DNA of 64,000 nt from JBEVJC01 sp040510375. Lineage in GTDB: Bacteria > Bacteroidota > Bacteroidia > Chitinophagales > Chitinophagaceae. Positions 44,817-53,479 of this stretch are shown here, in pieces (position 1 is the first letter of the stretch; the number at the start of each line of letters is the position of its first letter). The DNA lies in the NCBI GenBank assembly GCA_040510375.1, contig JBEVJC010000008.1, positions 62,001 to 126,000 of the forward strand. Direction: 5' to 3'. The position numbers and the translations under genes are program-made. Below the pieces are notes generated by a model. It saw nothing but the letters and a program-made list of their open reading frames with translations, was not told the DNA's origin and made no database searches.

Positions 44817-46244
44817 ATGGACAGGAAAATATTGGAAGTGATTGGTCTGACCCAGAAATTAAATAATAAAACCGTACTTGACCACCTCAGTTTTTCGGTC
44901 CGGCCCGGCGAATGCTGGGCAATAACGGGTGCTTCGGGAAGCGGGAAAACGGCGCTGGCCCGGGCACTGGCAGGTCAGAATTTTGTGCAGGGGCATATTT
45001 CATACGATCTTCCGGAACGTTTTGGCCCGCATCCATCCATTGCCTTTGTAGAACAGCAACACCAGTTTCGCGACCGTTCAGGTACCGCCAACTTTTATTA
45101 CCAGCAGCGGTACAATTCTTTCGATGCCGAGGATAGCCTGACCGTGGGAGAATATCTGGAAACTGTAGTCGGGAGTGCTGATATTACAGCGCTGCTGGAG
45201 CCATGGGGACTGATCTGCATGTCCGGCAAACCACTGATCCAGCTTTCCAATGGGGAGAACAAACGTCTCCAGCTGGCCATCGCACTCTCCGGTCAGCCGG
45301 CAGTGATCATCCTTGATAACCCGTTTACGGGTCTGGATACCGCGGGTCGCGATCAGCTTGATTCACTTCTGGCGAGGATTATCGCAACGGGAGTGCTGGT
45401 GATCATTACAACAAGGACCAGCGATTTACCGGCAGTGGTTACCCACCTGCTTGTACTGGACAGGGGCAGGATGATCTACCAGGGAGAACGATCAGGGTAT
45501 ACTCCCGCGCCCATCGTGGGTGTGGCGCTGCCCCACCTGGCAGTACCTGACTTGCCGGACCTGCCCGATTCCATTATTTCCATGAAAAATGTATCGGTGC
45601 GATATGGCGATAAAACCATTCTTGAAAATATCAATTGGGAAGTGCGGAAAGGAGAAATGTGGAGTGTGAGCGGACCAAATGGAGCAGGGAAATCTACCCT
45701 GCTGAGCTTGATCACCGGCGATAATCCACAGGTTTATGCCAATGATGTCAGTTTGTTCGGCCGCAAGCGGGGCACCGGCGAAACGATCTGGGAAATAAAA
45801 AAAAGAATCGGTTACGTTTCACCGGAACTGCATCTTTCCTTTGACCTGTCCAACACGGCGTTGGAAGTAACGGCATCGGGATTGTTTGATACCATTGGAT
45901 TGTTCAGGCAATTGAATGAGGAAGAGTTACGTACTGTTAAACAAACATTGGAATGGATGGGACTTTCAGGAGTTGAAAGAATCCCGATGAATCAGCTGTC
46001 GTCGGGTCAGCAGCGACTGGTCCTGCTGGCACGTGCAATTGTCAAACACCCGCCATTACTGATCCTTGATGAACCATGCCAGGGACTTGATGATGAACAA
46101 TCTTTTTATATCCGGCAAATAGTAGAAAAATTATGCGAGTCCGGTAATACAACACTGATTTATATCAGTCATTACCTGGCCGACCTGCCCCGCGGTATCA
46201 GCCATTACCTGCGATTGGACAGGGGGCATATCCAGGATAATTAA
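44817..46244 (+). CDS. Double ABC ATPase (ModF-like)
   Basis: 475 residues with two nucleotide-binding domains and no membrane segment. NBD1: Walker A GASGSGKTA, signature LSNGENKRLQLA, Walker B VIILDNPFTGLD. NBD2 (from about 260): Walker A GPNGAGKST, signature LSSGQQRLVLLARA, Walker B LLILDEPCQGLD. In NBD1 the catalytic Glu after Walker B is Asn (LDNP), so that site may hydrolyse slowly. The arrangement matches ModF/PhrA-type ATPases of uncertain substrate, sometimes linked to molybdate or photoreactivation loci. No transport partner is next to it. Confidence 0.85.
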   Translation: MDRKILEVIGLTQKLNNKTVLDHLSFSVRPGECWAITGASGSGKTALARALAGQNFVQGHISYDLPERFGPHPSIAFVEQQHQFRDRSGTANFYYQQRYNSFDAEDSLTVGEYLETVVGSADITALLEPWGLICMSGKPLIQLSNGENKRLQLAIALSGQPAVIILDNPFTGLDTAGRDQLDSLLARIIATGVLVIITTRTSDLPAVVTHLLVLDRGRMIYQGERSGYTPAPIVGVALPHLAVPDLPDLPDSIISMKNVSVRYGDKTILENINWEVRKGEMWSVSGPNGAGKSTLLSLITGDNPQVYANDVSLFGRKRGTGETIWEIKKRIGYVSPELHLSFDLSNTALEVTASGLFDTIGLFRQLNEEELRTVKQTLEWMGLSGVERIPMNQLSSGQQRLVLLARAIVKHPPLLILDEPCQGLDDEQSFYIRQIVEKLCESGNTTLIYISHYLADLPRGISHYLRLDRGHIQDN

Positions 46245-46302
46245 ACTGGTATAAACACGGATCGCGTTCTTTCGTGAACCGCATTTCTATATAATAAATA
46301 AT

Positions 46303-46719
46303 TTAAAATTGATTTGGATCCCGTTCCACCGGATCGTTCTCAATCCGTATATCGGAGAACATGGCACCGGCCAGCATCAGTACGGAACAAATCAATACCA
46401 GGTACATACCCGTTAATTTTACCGGGCATTCGCCGCCGCGGCAAAGAGTAATCAGGAAATAATTACGCAGGGCCCATCCGAGGTTAAGGGCCACCACGGC
46501 AAGGTTCCATCGCTTGGCCCAGAGTCGTGGAATAAAGGTGAAGACCAGGAAAAAGGCGGTGAGTAAAAGATGCATATAACCCGGCTTGCCAAAACTGGTT
46601 CCACTTGCATCCACTCCCGAAATAACGATGCCTCTTGATTTCACCAGCACCCAATCCATAAAACAGGCAATAATCAATAACAATGCAGCTAAAACAGAGG
46701 TCCATTTGATAAAACGCAT
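46303..46719 (-). CDS. Hypothetical four-helix membrane protein
   Basis: 138 residues with four hydrophobic helices (WTSVLAALLLIIACFMDWVLV, YMHLLLTAFFLVFTFIPRLW, NLAVVALNLGWALRNYFLI, YLVLICSVLMLAGAMFS). The loop after the third helix has CRGGECPVK, with two Cys. It is probably an inner-membrane protein; the family is not recognised. A bidirectional terminator lies upstream of its start. Confidence 0.6.
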   Translation of the reverse strand: MRFIKWTSVLAALLLIIACFMDWVLVKSRGIVISGVDASGTSFGKPGYMHLLLTAFFLVFTFIPRLWAKRWNLAVVALNLGWALRNYFLITLCRGGECPVKLTGMYLVLICSVLMLAGAMFSDIRIENDPVERDPNQF

Positions 46720-46755
46720 CCGGATTTTTTTATTAAAGGACCTGCAAGATAGAGC

Positions 46756-46788
46756 AAAAAAAACGTCCCGTTACCGGGACGCTTTTTT
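46756..46788. terminator. Bidirectional terminator
   Basis: Perfect 7-bp stem CGTCCCG/CGGGACG with a TTAC loop (46764-46781), flanked by eight As and six Ts, so it is active in both directions. It ends the barrel gene whose stop is at 46812. Confidence 0.85.
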
Positions 46789-46811
46789 CACAATGTCAAA
46801 TTGGGAAAGGA

Positions 46812-47489
46812 TTAAAATTTGAAACCGAGGGTAACACTAAACACACGGTGTTTATTGTTGTCGTTTTCACCCGAGTCTTCTCCGGACCGGATTTTGGCAA
46901 GGCCAAGACCATAGTTGGCAGAGATCACCATGCTGCTGGCTTCAATACCCACAAGGCCATTAAAACCATAGTCAAAACGTTTTACCCTGAATGCACCTGC
47001 GTCTTCTTCTTCCTGAGTCAGCGGGTCATCATCAGAGAATTCAATCTTGTTACTGAAATCAACTAATCCCTCACCTTTAAATTTACCACCAACACCAACG
47101 GCCGCATAGGGACCTGCACCGACAAAAAATTTGGCTTTACCGGTTGGTGTTTTAAATACGAGATTCACTGGTACTTCGATGTACTGTGGATTAAACGTCA
47201 GTTTTTGATAAAAGGCACTGCCCTCATCACCAGTTTCAGTCTTCACACCTTTTGATGTATAAAGAATACCGGGCTGGATTGCCAGGAACTCGGTAATGTT
47301 CAGGTCACCAATAATACCTGCCTGCCACGTGGTAAACATTTTCGAATCACTGGTGCTTCCGTCATTAGCGTTTGAAATGTTTGCGAAGTTGACACCACCG
47401 CGGAGTATAGCCGCGGATTTCTGTGCAATAACCGATGTAGCTGATAGCAGGATCGACATACAGCCGATCGCGAGTCGTTTAAGTTCCAT
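46812..47489 (-). CDS. Outer-membrane beta-barrel protein, PorT family
   Basis: 225 residues with a signal peptide (MELKRLAIGCMSILLSATSVIAQ). The mature part begins AAILRGGVNFANIS, the typical start of PorT-like barrels, and has strands such as FLAIQPGILYTSKGVKTE, YIEVPVNLVFKTPTGKAKFFVGAGPYAAVGVGGKF, and a terminal Phe (VTLGFKF). PorT-type proteins are outer-membrane barrels in Bacteroidota, one of which is part of type IX secretion, but most members have no known role. Confidence 0.85.
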   Translation of the reverse strand: MELKRLAIGCMSILLSATSVIAQKSAAILRGGVNFANISNANDGSTSDSKMFTTWQAGIIGDLNITEFLAIQPGILYTSKGVKTETGDEGSAFYQKLTFNPQYIEVPVNLVFKTPTGKAKFFVGAGPYAAVGVGGKFKGEGLVDFSNKIEFSDDDPLTQEEEDAGAFRVKRFDYGFNGLVGIEASSMVISANYGLGLAKIRSGEDSGENDNNKHRVFSVTLGFKF

Positions 47490-47754
47490 AGTGTATAATT
47501 TAGGCTGAGTTAGGCAAACGGCTTGCCAGAGGGATTTATTGGTATTAAAACACAGTACCGGGAACGATGGGATAAAAAGTGTGGACTCTTACACCTTAAT
47601 AAAGGAGAATACTCTACATATGTGTAACAGATAAACCAGGTAATACAAATAATTGCCCTTTATAAGAGGCATTAATTTACATTTTCACGGGGTAATCCTA
47701 TTAAAACAGGGCACCGTCTGCCTTATCGTGAAAGTACGATAACCGTTTAAAAAG

Positions 47755-48441
47755 CTATATACGTTTCCCCGTGAGGTAAATTACAGGTTGGCGGATTTTC
47801 TCTGCAGCTTCACCGGAATACCAGGAAATTACCTGGGCGATCTGTTCTGCTTTTACCCAGGTTGATGGATCAGCATCGGGCATGGCGGCGCGGTTTTGTT
47901 TAGTGTCAATGGTAGAAGGTACCACTATTGAAGTAACCACATTTGTATCACCCGCTTCTGCATTGAGCATGGAGGCAAGGCTGAACAGCATTGACTTACT
48001 CATTCCGTATGCAATGGTAGACTTACTTTGCGCAGGGTGTGCGCCTGCCAGTGAACCAATAAGGAAAATACGGCCGCGACCCCTTGCCTTCATGGCAGTA
48101 AATACAGGCCGGGCGATATTATATGCCGTATAAAAATTAAGGGAAATTTGTTTCGTCAGATCGGAAGCAGTGGTGCTGTCGATATTACCCATGGTAAAAC
48201 CACCCACCGTAAGCACGGCAACATCTACCTGTTGCTCATCAGCCAGGTATTGCTGTACAAATTTTTGTGCGGCATCTTCGTTGGTAAGATCTACGGAATA
48301 TAATTTACAGGAAGTCCCGTCAAAACCATCCGGTTTATTACCTGTATAGGTACCGGTCACTTTTGCGCCTTCATTTAAAAACTGTTTCGCAACTGCACTT
48401 CCGAGATTGCCTGAAATACCTGTAATGATTACGCTTGCCAT
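47755..48441 (-). CDS. SDR family oxidoreductase
   Basis: Short-chain dehydrogenase of 228 residues. The NAD(P) motif is TGISGNLGSAVAKQF (TGxxxxxG form), and the catalytic Tyr-Lys is YGMSK in AQSKSTIAYGMSKSML, with Ser in FLIGSLAGAHPAQ. A C-terminal PVIYLTGKR is typical. The substrate is unknown. It ends the minus-strand cluster with the ABC-F gene just downstream (24 bases). Confidence 0.88.
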   Translation of the reverse strand: MASVIITGISGNLGSAVAKQFLNEGAKVTGTYTGNKPDGFDGTSCKLYSVDLTNEDAAQKFVQQYLADEQQVDVAVLTVGGFTMGNIDSTTASDLTKQISLNFYTAYNIARPVFTAMKARGRGRIFLIGSLAGAHPAQSKSTIAYGMSKSMLFSLASMLNAEAGDTNVVTSIVVPSTIDTKQNRAAMPDADPSTWVKAEQIAQVISWYSGEAAEKIRQPVIYLTGKRI

Positions 48442-48465
48442 GGGGAAACCATTTAGGCAGTAAAG

Positions 48466-50097
48466 TTACGCGGTTTTATACATCTCCTCTTTCAGGTTCC
48501 TGACACGTTCGTCGGCCAGGTACTCATCAAAGGTCATTAACCGGTCGATGATTCCACGCGGGGTAAGTTCAATCACACGATTGGCAACTGTCTGCATAAA
48601 TGTATGGTCATGACTCGTCAGCAGCACGATACCTTTATATTCGGTACACTGTTCGTTGAAACTTTGGATACTTTCCAGGTCAAGGTGATTGGTTGGCTGG
48701 TCAAGCAGGATCACATTAGGATTCTGCAGCATCATACGGCTAAGCATACAACGCACTTTTTCACCCCCACTCAGCACATTTGTTTTCTTCATCACATCAT
48801 CGCCGCTGAACAACATCTTGCCCAGGAAGCCACGAAGGAATGGTTCATCCACATCCGTTACATGCGGTGGAACAAACTGGCGGAGCCAGTCCATCAGGTT
48901 CAGGTCACTGCTGAAATATTCGTTGTTTTCCTGAGGTAAGTATGCGTGTGTAACAGTAGTGCCCCACTCATACGCACCGGTATCTGTTGGAATATTACCT
49001 GTGATTATATTGAAAAAACTGGTGACTGCAAGCGGATCGCGGCTGAGCAGCGCAATCTTGTCTCCTTTGTTAACGGTAAAACTGGCGTCTTTAAACAGCA
49101 CACGGCCTTCTACCGACTTACCCATTTTATCTACATTGAGGATCTGGTTTCCTACCTCGCGGAGAGGCTGGAAAATGATGCCTGGGTATTTACGGTAGCT
49201 GGGTTCGATTTCATCAATGGTCAGTTTCTCCAGGGCCTTTTTACGGGAAGTAGCCTGTTTACTTTTAGAGGCATTGGCACTGAACCGTGCGATGAAGTCA
49301 ATCAGGGCCTGGCGTTTCTCTTCTGTTTTTTTATTCTTGTCATTTACCTGGCGCGCCATAAGTTGCGATGATTCGTACCAGAATGTATAGTTACCCGTAA
49401 ACACTTTTACTTTCTGACGGTCCACGTCGGCCACATGTGTACACACCGCATCCAGGAAGTGACGGTCATGGCTCACTACCAGTACTACATTTTCATAATC
49501 AGCCAGGAAGTTTTCCAGCCAGCCAATGGTTTCGATATCCAGGCCGTTGGTAGGTTCATCCAGCAGCAGGATATCCGGGTTGCCGAACAATGCCTGCGCA
49601 AGTAATACCCGGAGTTTAAGAATGGAAGGGATATCCTTCATCAGTGCCTGGTGGTATTCTTCCCCCACTCCCAGTTCACTCAGGAATGTTGCCGCATCAC
49701 TATCGGCTGTATATCCGCCCATTTCGCCGAACTCGCCTTCGAGTTCACCCGCACGCATACCATCTTCTTCAGTAAAATTATCGAGGGCATAAATCTTTTC
49801 CCGTTCTTTCATAACGGACCAGAGGGTACTATGTCCCATCATAACCGTATTGAGAACGGTCTCTTCATCAAATTCAAACTGGTTTTGTTTAAGGATCGCC
49901 ATCCGCTCGCCGGGGGTAATGATCACTGAACCCTTGTTTGGTTCAATTTCCCCGCTGAGGATTTTAAGGAACGTACTTTTTCCGGCGCCATTTGCACCGA
50001 TAACCCCATAACAGTTACCCTTGGTGAAATTTACATTTACTTCCTCGAACAATACCCGCTTGCCATAAGCAAGCTTGAGGTCTTTTACACTGATCAT
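48466..50097 (-). CDS. ABC-F family ATP-binding protein
   Basis: Soluble double-ABC protein of 543 residues from the start at 50097 (MISVKDLKLAYGKRVLFEEV); a longer frame upstream lacks domain support. ABC-F proteins act on the ribosome in translation regulation or antibiotic resistance. NBD1: Walker A GANGAGKST, Walker B LLLDEPTNGLD. A linker with charged helices follows (about 235-310). NBD2 is degenerate: Walker A reads LLSRDPLAVTSFF instead of GxxGxGKST, and Walker B is LLDQPTNHLD with Gln for the catalytic Glu. No membrane domain. It resembles the YbiT branch. Confidence 0.9.
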   Translation of the reverse strand: MISVKDLKLAYGKRVLFEEVNVNFTKGNCYGVIGANGAGKSTFLKILSGEIEPNKGSVIITPGERMAILKQNQFEFDEETVLNTVMMGHSTLWSVMKEREKIYALDNFTEEDGMRAGELEGEFGEMGGYTADSDAATFLSELGVGEEYHQALMKDIPSILKLRVLLAQALFGNPDILLLDEPTNGLDIETIGWLENFLADYENVVLVVSHDRHFLDAVCTHVADVDRQKVKVFTGNYTFWYESSQLMARQVNDKNKKTEEKRQALIDFIARFSANASKSKQATSRKKALEKLTIDEIEPSYRKYPGIIFQPLREVGNQILNVDKMGKSVEGRVLFKDASFTVNKGDKIALLSRDPLAVTSFFNIITGNIPTDTGAYEWGTTVTHAYLPQENNEYFSSDLNLMDWLRQFVPPHVTDVDEPFLRGFLGKMLFSGDDVMKKTNVLSGGEKVRCMLSRMMLQNPNVILLDQPTNHLDLESIQSFNEQCTEYKGIVLLTSHDHTFMQTVANRVIELTPRGIIDRLMTFDEYLADERVRNLKEEMYKTA

Positions 50098-50176
50098 TAT
50101 TTGATGAATTGAGTCCGCAAAGGTAAGGATTCCGTAACAGCCTGCCAATGCCGGAGAACCGGAATATGGAGTAAAT

Positions 50177-50213
50177 AAAAATCCCGTTGCCAACTGGTAG
50201 CAACGGGATTTTT
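50177..50213 (-). terminator. Terminator for the T9SS metalloprotease gene
   Basis: 14-bp perfect stem AAAAATCCCGTTGC / GCAACGGGATTTTT with loop CAACTGGTA. On the minus strand it lies 13 bases past the stop at 50227 and ends in a T-rich tract. Confidence 0.9.
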
Positions 50214-50226
50214 ATTGTGGTTCCCT

Positions 50227-53200
50227 TTAATGAACGATTATCCGGGAATCTGCGAGTTTTTTACCGCCACTGTCGCCAATGACTACATAATATACGCCCT
50301 TGCTGAAACCAGTTATATTGATTGTGCTGAGGGAATACGGACCAGCTACATTCAGCACACGCTTAAACACCCGGCTGCCCCTGGAATCATAAATGACTAC
50401 CTCCTGCCGCGTGGATGACCGTGACGAATTGAAATAAGATATGGTGAATTGTCCGTTGTTTGGATTGGGGAAAACGAATAACCGGCTGCTGGCGGTGGTT
50501 GTGATTGCAACTACGGGTGATTCGTTACTGCAACCGGTTACCGGATTGTCTATCCTGACCTTGTATTCGCCAACAGCAACCGAATCCACCAAATAGGTAG
50601 TTCCGGTAGCATCCGGCAACAATAAACTATCCCTGTACCAGCTGATGCTGAAACCTTCCGAAGGTTCAGCGATCGCCGCGGTGAGAGTGGTTGACTGGCC
50701 TGGCAGGATCGAGGTCAGCGGTGCGGCCTGAAGGGTAACAAGTGGCCTTGGATTTACTGTCAGTGATGCCGGAGTGGAATAAATCCGGTCGGTGCAGGTG
50801 CTGTTATATATGGCAACACGGTACTGATTATTGTTCATCGCAAAGGGCGTGTTGGTTATGCCCAGCGTACTGGTGTTTGTTCCTGAATAATTACTTCCTG
50901 CGGCCAGATCGGTGAATGTGGTTCCCTGGTTGTTGCTGACCTGCCATTGATACAAGATACCGTCACCACTGGCACCTGCCGAAAAACTGGTGGTACCTGT
51001 TTCACAGGTAACCTGTGACTGCGGATTACCGGAGGTGGCGAATGAGGGTGGAACAACCACTGTAAGCAGGACGGGTACCGATGTGATTGTTGGCAGGCAT
51101 CCGCCACTTACAATCACCCTGTAGCGGGTATTGTTTAAAACTGTCTGCACATTTGTGATGTTGTAGGTGGAACCGGTATTGGCTCCCGGGGCATTGACAT
51201 AATTTACACCGTCGGTACTCACTTGCCAGGTATAACCAAGACTACTGCCCGAAGCATCCACCGTGAAGGCTGCGGAAGAACCGGTGCATCGCGTTAATGC
51301 TACCGGTGCGCTGGTGATCTGTGGTGCACAGGGCGGTACCTTTATCGTGAAATTCGCGTCATTGATATCGAAAAATATATTTCCAACTGCCTGGATTTTA
51401 ATTCTTGCCGTGGTGGTAACTCCTGCGGGTATAACCACCTGTTCACTTCCATCATTTGCCGTTGCTGAAATAAGGGTTACAGGGAATGTCTGACCTCCAT
51501 CACGGGAAAGCAGGATGTTTACCAACGCACAGTTTACCACACCGGCATTACTTCCTGCAACGTTCCAGGTGATCGTCTGTGTTGACAGTTCATCAATTGT
51601 TGTAGCCGTGTTGGCGGTGGTTACGCGGAAGGGTCCGATGGAGCTTACAAACTGGACGGTTACGTCATCAAAACTATTTCCTCCTCCGCCTGCATGGTTA
51701 TCACGCACTGTCAGTCGGAAGTTGAGAATCCGAGATACAGAGGGAAGTTTCTCCCAGGTATTGGTATTGGTTCCACCCAGGATACTTGCCAGTCCTGGAA
51801 AATTGCGAAAGGCTGTTGTGGTGGGCGGGAAGGAACGGAACACGGCACCGGGTGATGTTGTTGTAGGGAATTTGGGTGTGGTGCCGGTAGCCTTGTCAAG
51901 CTGCTCCCAGGTATATGTCAGTGCATCGTTGTTGGCATCTGTGGCAGATCCGGTAAGGGTGAATGGTGTTGAATGCGGGATAATATAATTCGCTCCCCCA
52001 CTCACTACCGGCGCAGCGTTGCCTGTACTTGTTTCCTGGGCGCAGAAACTTCCGACACCTGTTTTGATATAGTCTGTTACCTGCTGGATGCTCATTGCGC
52101 TGAAATAATCGTCGCTATGTTGTTGTACATCCGCATCGGTAATACCGGCATAACCCATGATAGTTGATCCGCTTCCGGGTTCAACCTGGGCGATGGTCGA
52201 TTCAAAGAGAACAGAGAATGTATGGTTGGCACCCAGCTGGTGTCCCATCTCATGGGTAAGGAAATCAACCACCAGGTGTTCTGTTTCACCAGGGTCTGAA
52301 TAACTGGTAAAAGCGCTGCCTTTTGTTCCGCTGACGCAAACTGATCCGATTGCCCCGGCATTTCCATTATCCTCGTCAAGGTTGAGGAGATGTCCGATAT
52401 CATAATTTGCATCACCGATGCGGCTGTCGCAGATTTGCTGGGTTTTAGCATTGAGATCACCTGTGGCCCATGGATTATCGGCTGCTGAGACAGAGATAAG
52501 CTGGTCGTTATTTGCTACAAGGCTTAAACGCAGGCTGAAGTCGCGTTCAAAGATGGCATTGGACCTGGTCATAATAGTTACCAGTGCCGCAAGTACTTTT
52601 GCCTTTCGCTGTGCATCGGTTGTTTCGGTCCCATTCAGGAAAAACTGTGAAAACTCCAGGGATGAGCAGAGGGCCAGCCTGTAGGTCCGTAGTTTACCAT
52701 CATCGGCGCTTCCCGGTTTTGCCACAACCGCTGATGTTGTAACATCTGTCAGGGGTGTGGTGCAATTGAAAAGGGAACGTTCTCCTGTTGCCGATCTTGG
52801 CACCACTTTATATAATGCTTCGCTGCGGTTACCAACGGGATCGATATAAGTGGTCTGTTCTTTGGGCGACAGGATCATGGCATGTATACCTTCGGGTGTA
52901 ACATCAAAACGCACGGTGACTGCCGGATTGCGGACACTGGTGCCTGCATATGAATTTATACCGGGGTATTTTGCGGCCAGTGCCGGGTCCATCACGGAAG
53001 CTTCAACGATCCTGAATAAATCCGTTTCACCGTTTTTTAAAGGGAAGCTTATGGTGAAACCGGAACTGGTAGCCTTAACGCGTTTTTCTGAAGGAGCGGT
53101 ACTCACCTGCTGGCGAAAGCTTTTTTCATCTAGGTGGAAAATGGCAAATGTGTCGGGCCGCTGGCGGTTGGCAAATACCCCCTGATTGTTAGCCGGTTCT

Positions 53201-53295
53201 GCCACCCTTGTCCACAGTGGATTTCCCTGACCCAGGGAGGCCGTTGTGGTAAGCAGCAAAACGATAAGAGTGGTCAAAGGGTGGATTTTTCTCAT
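50227..53295 (-). CDS. Secreted reprolysin-type metalloprotease with T9SS sorting domain
   Basis: 1022 residues, exported (signal peptide MRKIHPLTTLIVLLLTTTASLGQ). The zinc site HEMGHQLGANH is at 348-358, the HExxHxxGxxH signature of metzincins, here an M12B-like domain. Several Ig-like/PKD-like beta domains follow (about 430-900: DANNDALTYTWEQLDKATG, GSSLGYTWQVSTDGVNY, GDGILYQWQVSNNQGTTF). The C-terminus is a type A sorting domain (SRLFVFPNPNNGQFTISYF, VVIYDSRGSRVFKR, FSKGVYYVVIGDSGGKKLADSRIIVH), which directs secretion or surface anchoring by type IX secretion. Substrate unknown. Confidence 0.93.
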   Translation of the reverse strand: MRKIHPLTTLIVLLLTTTASLGQGNPLWTRVAEPANNQGVFANRQRPDTFAIFHLDEKSFRQQVSTAPSEKRVKATSSGFTISFPLKNGETDLFRIVEASVMDPALAAKYPGINSYAGTSVRNPAVTVRFDVTPEGIHAMILSPKEQTTYIDPVGNRSEALYKVVPRSATGERSLFNCTTPLTDVTTSAVVAKPGSADDGKLRTYRLALCSSLEFSQFFLNGTETTDAQRKAKVLAALVTIMTRSNAIFERDFSLRLSLVANNDQLISVSAADNPWATGDLNAKTQQICDSRIGDANYDIGHLLNLDEDNGNAGAIGSVCVSGTKGSAFTSYSDPGETEHLVVDFLTHEMGHQLGANHTFSVLFESTIAQVEPGSGSTIMGYAGITDADVQQHSDDYFSAMSIQQVTDYIKTGVGSFCAQETSTGNAAPVVSGGANYIIPHSTPFTLTGSATDANNDALTYTWEQLDKATGTTPKFPTTTSPGAVFRSFPPTTTAFRNFPGLASILGGTNTNTWEKLPSVSRILNFRLTVRDNHAGGGGNSFDDVTVQFVSSIGPFRVTTANTATTIDELSTQTITWNVAGSNAGVVNCALVNILLSRDGGQTFPVTLISATANDGSEQVVIPAGVTTTARIKIQAVGNIFFDINDANFTIKVPPCAPQITSAPVALTRCTGSSAAFTVDASGSSLGYTWQVSTDGVNYVNAPGANTGSTYNITNVQTVLNNTRYRVIVSGGCLPTITSVPVLLTVVVPPSFATSGNPQSQVTCETGTTSFSAGASGDGILYQWQVSNNQGTTFTDLAAGSNYSGTNTSTLGITNTPFAMNNNQYRVAIYNSTCTDRIYSTPASLTVNPRPLVTLQAAPLTSILPGQSTTLTAAIAEPSEGFSISWYRDSLLLPDATGTTYLVDSVAVGEYKVRIDNPVTGCSNESPVVAITTTASSRLFVFPNPNNGQFTISYFNSSRSSTRQEVVIYDSRGSRVFKRVLNVAGPYSLSTINITGFSKGVYYVVIGDSGGKKLADSRIIVH

Positions 53296-53423
53296 GCCTC
53301 AATCGCGGTTTTTAGTGTTATTAAATGTATAGATAATTAAAACTTCGGCAAATTAAAAATGGGGTATAAATGGAGCCTTTTGTCTGAAAGGATAATATTT
53401 ACCTGTCAGGACCCGCCCGGGCA

Positions 53424-53458
53424 CAAAAAATCCCGTTCCTGCCAGGCGGGAACGGGAT
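53424..53458 (-). terminator. Terminator after groEL
   Basis: 10-bp stem ATCCCGTTCC / GGAACGGGAT with loop TGCCAGGCG. On the minus strand it is followed by six Ts (53425-53430). It lies 22 bases past the groEL stop. Confidence 0.85.
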
Positions 53459-53479
53459 CTTGTTATTTCAGGGAAGCGC

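Noticed and set aside
48959..49371. Open frame of 141 codons opposite the ABC-F gene
   Set aside because: It is a shadow of the coding strand with no protein features.
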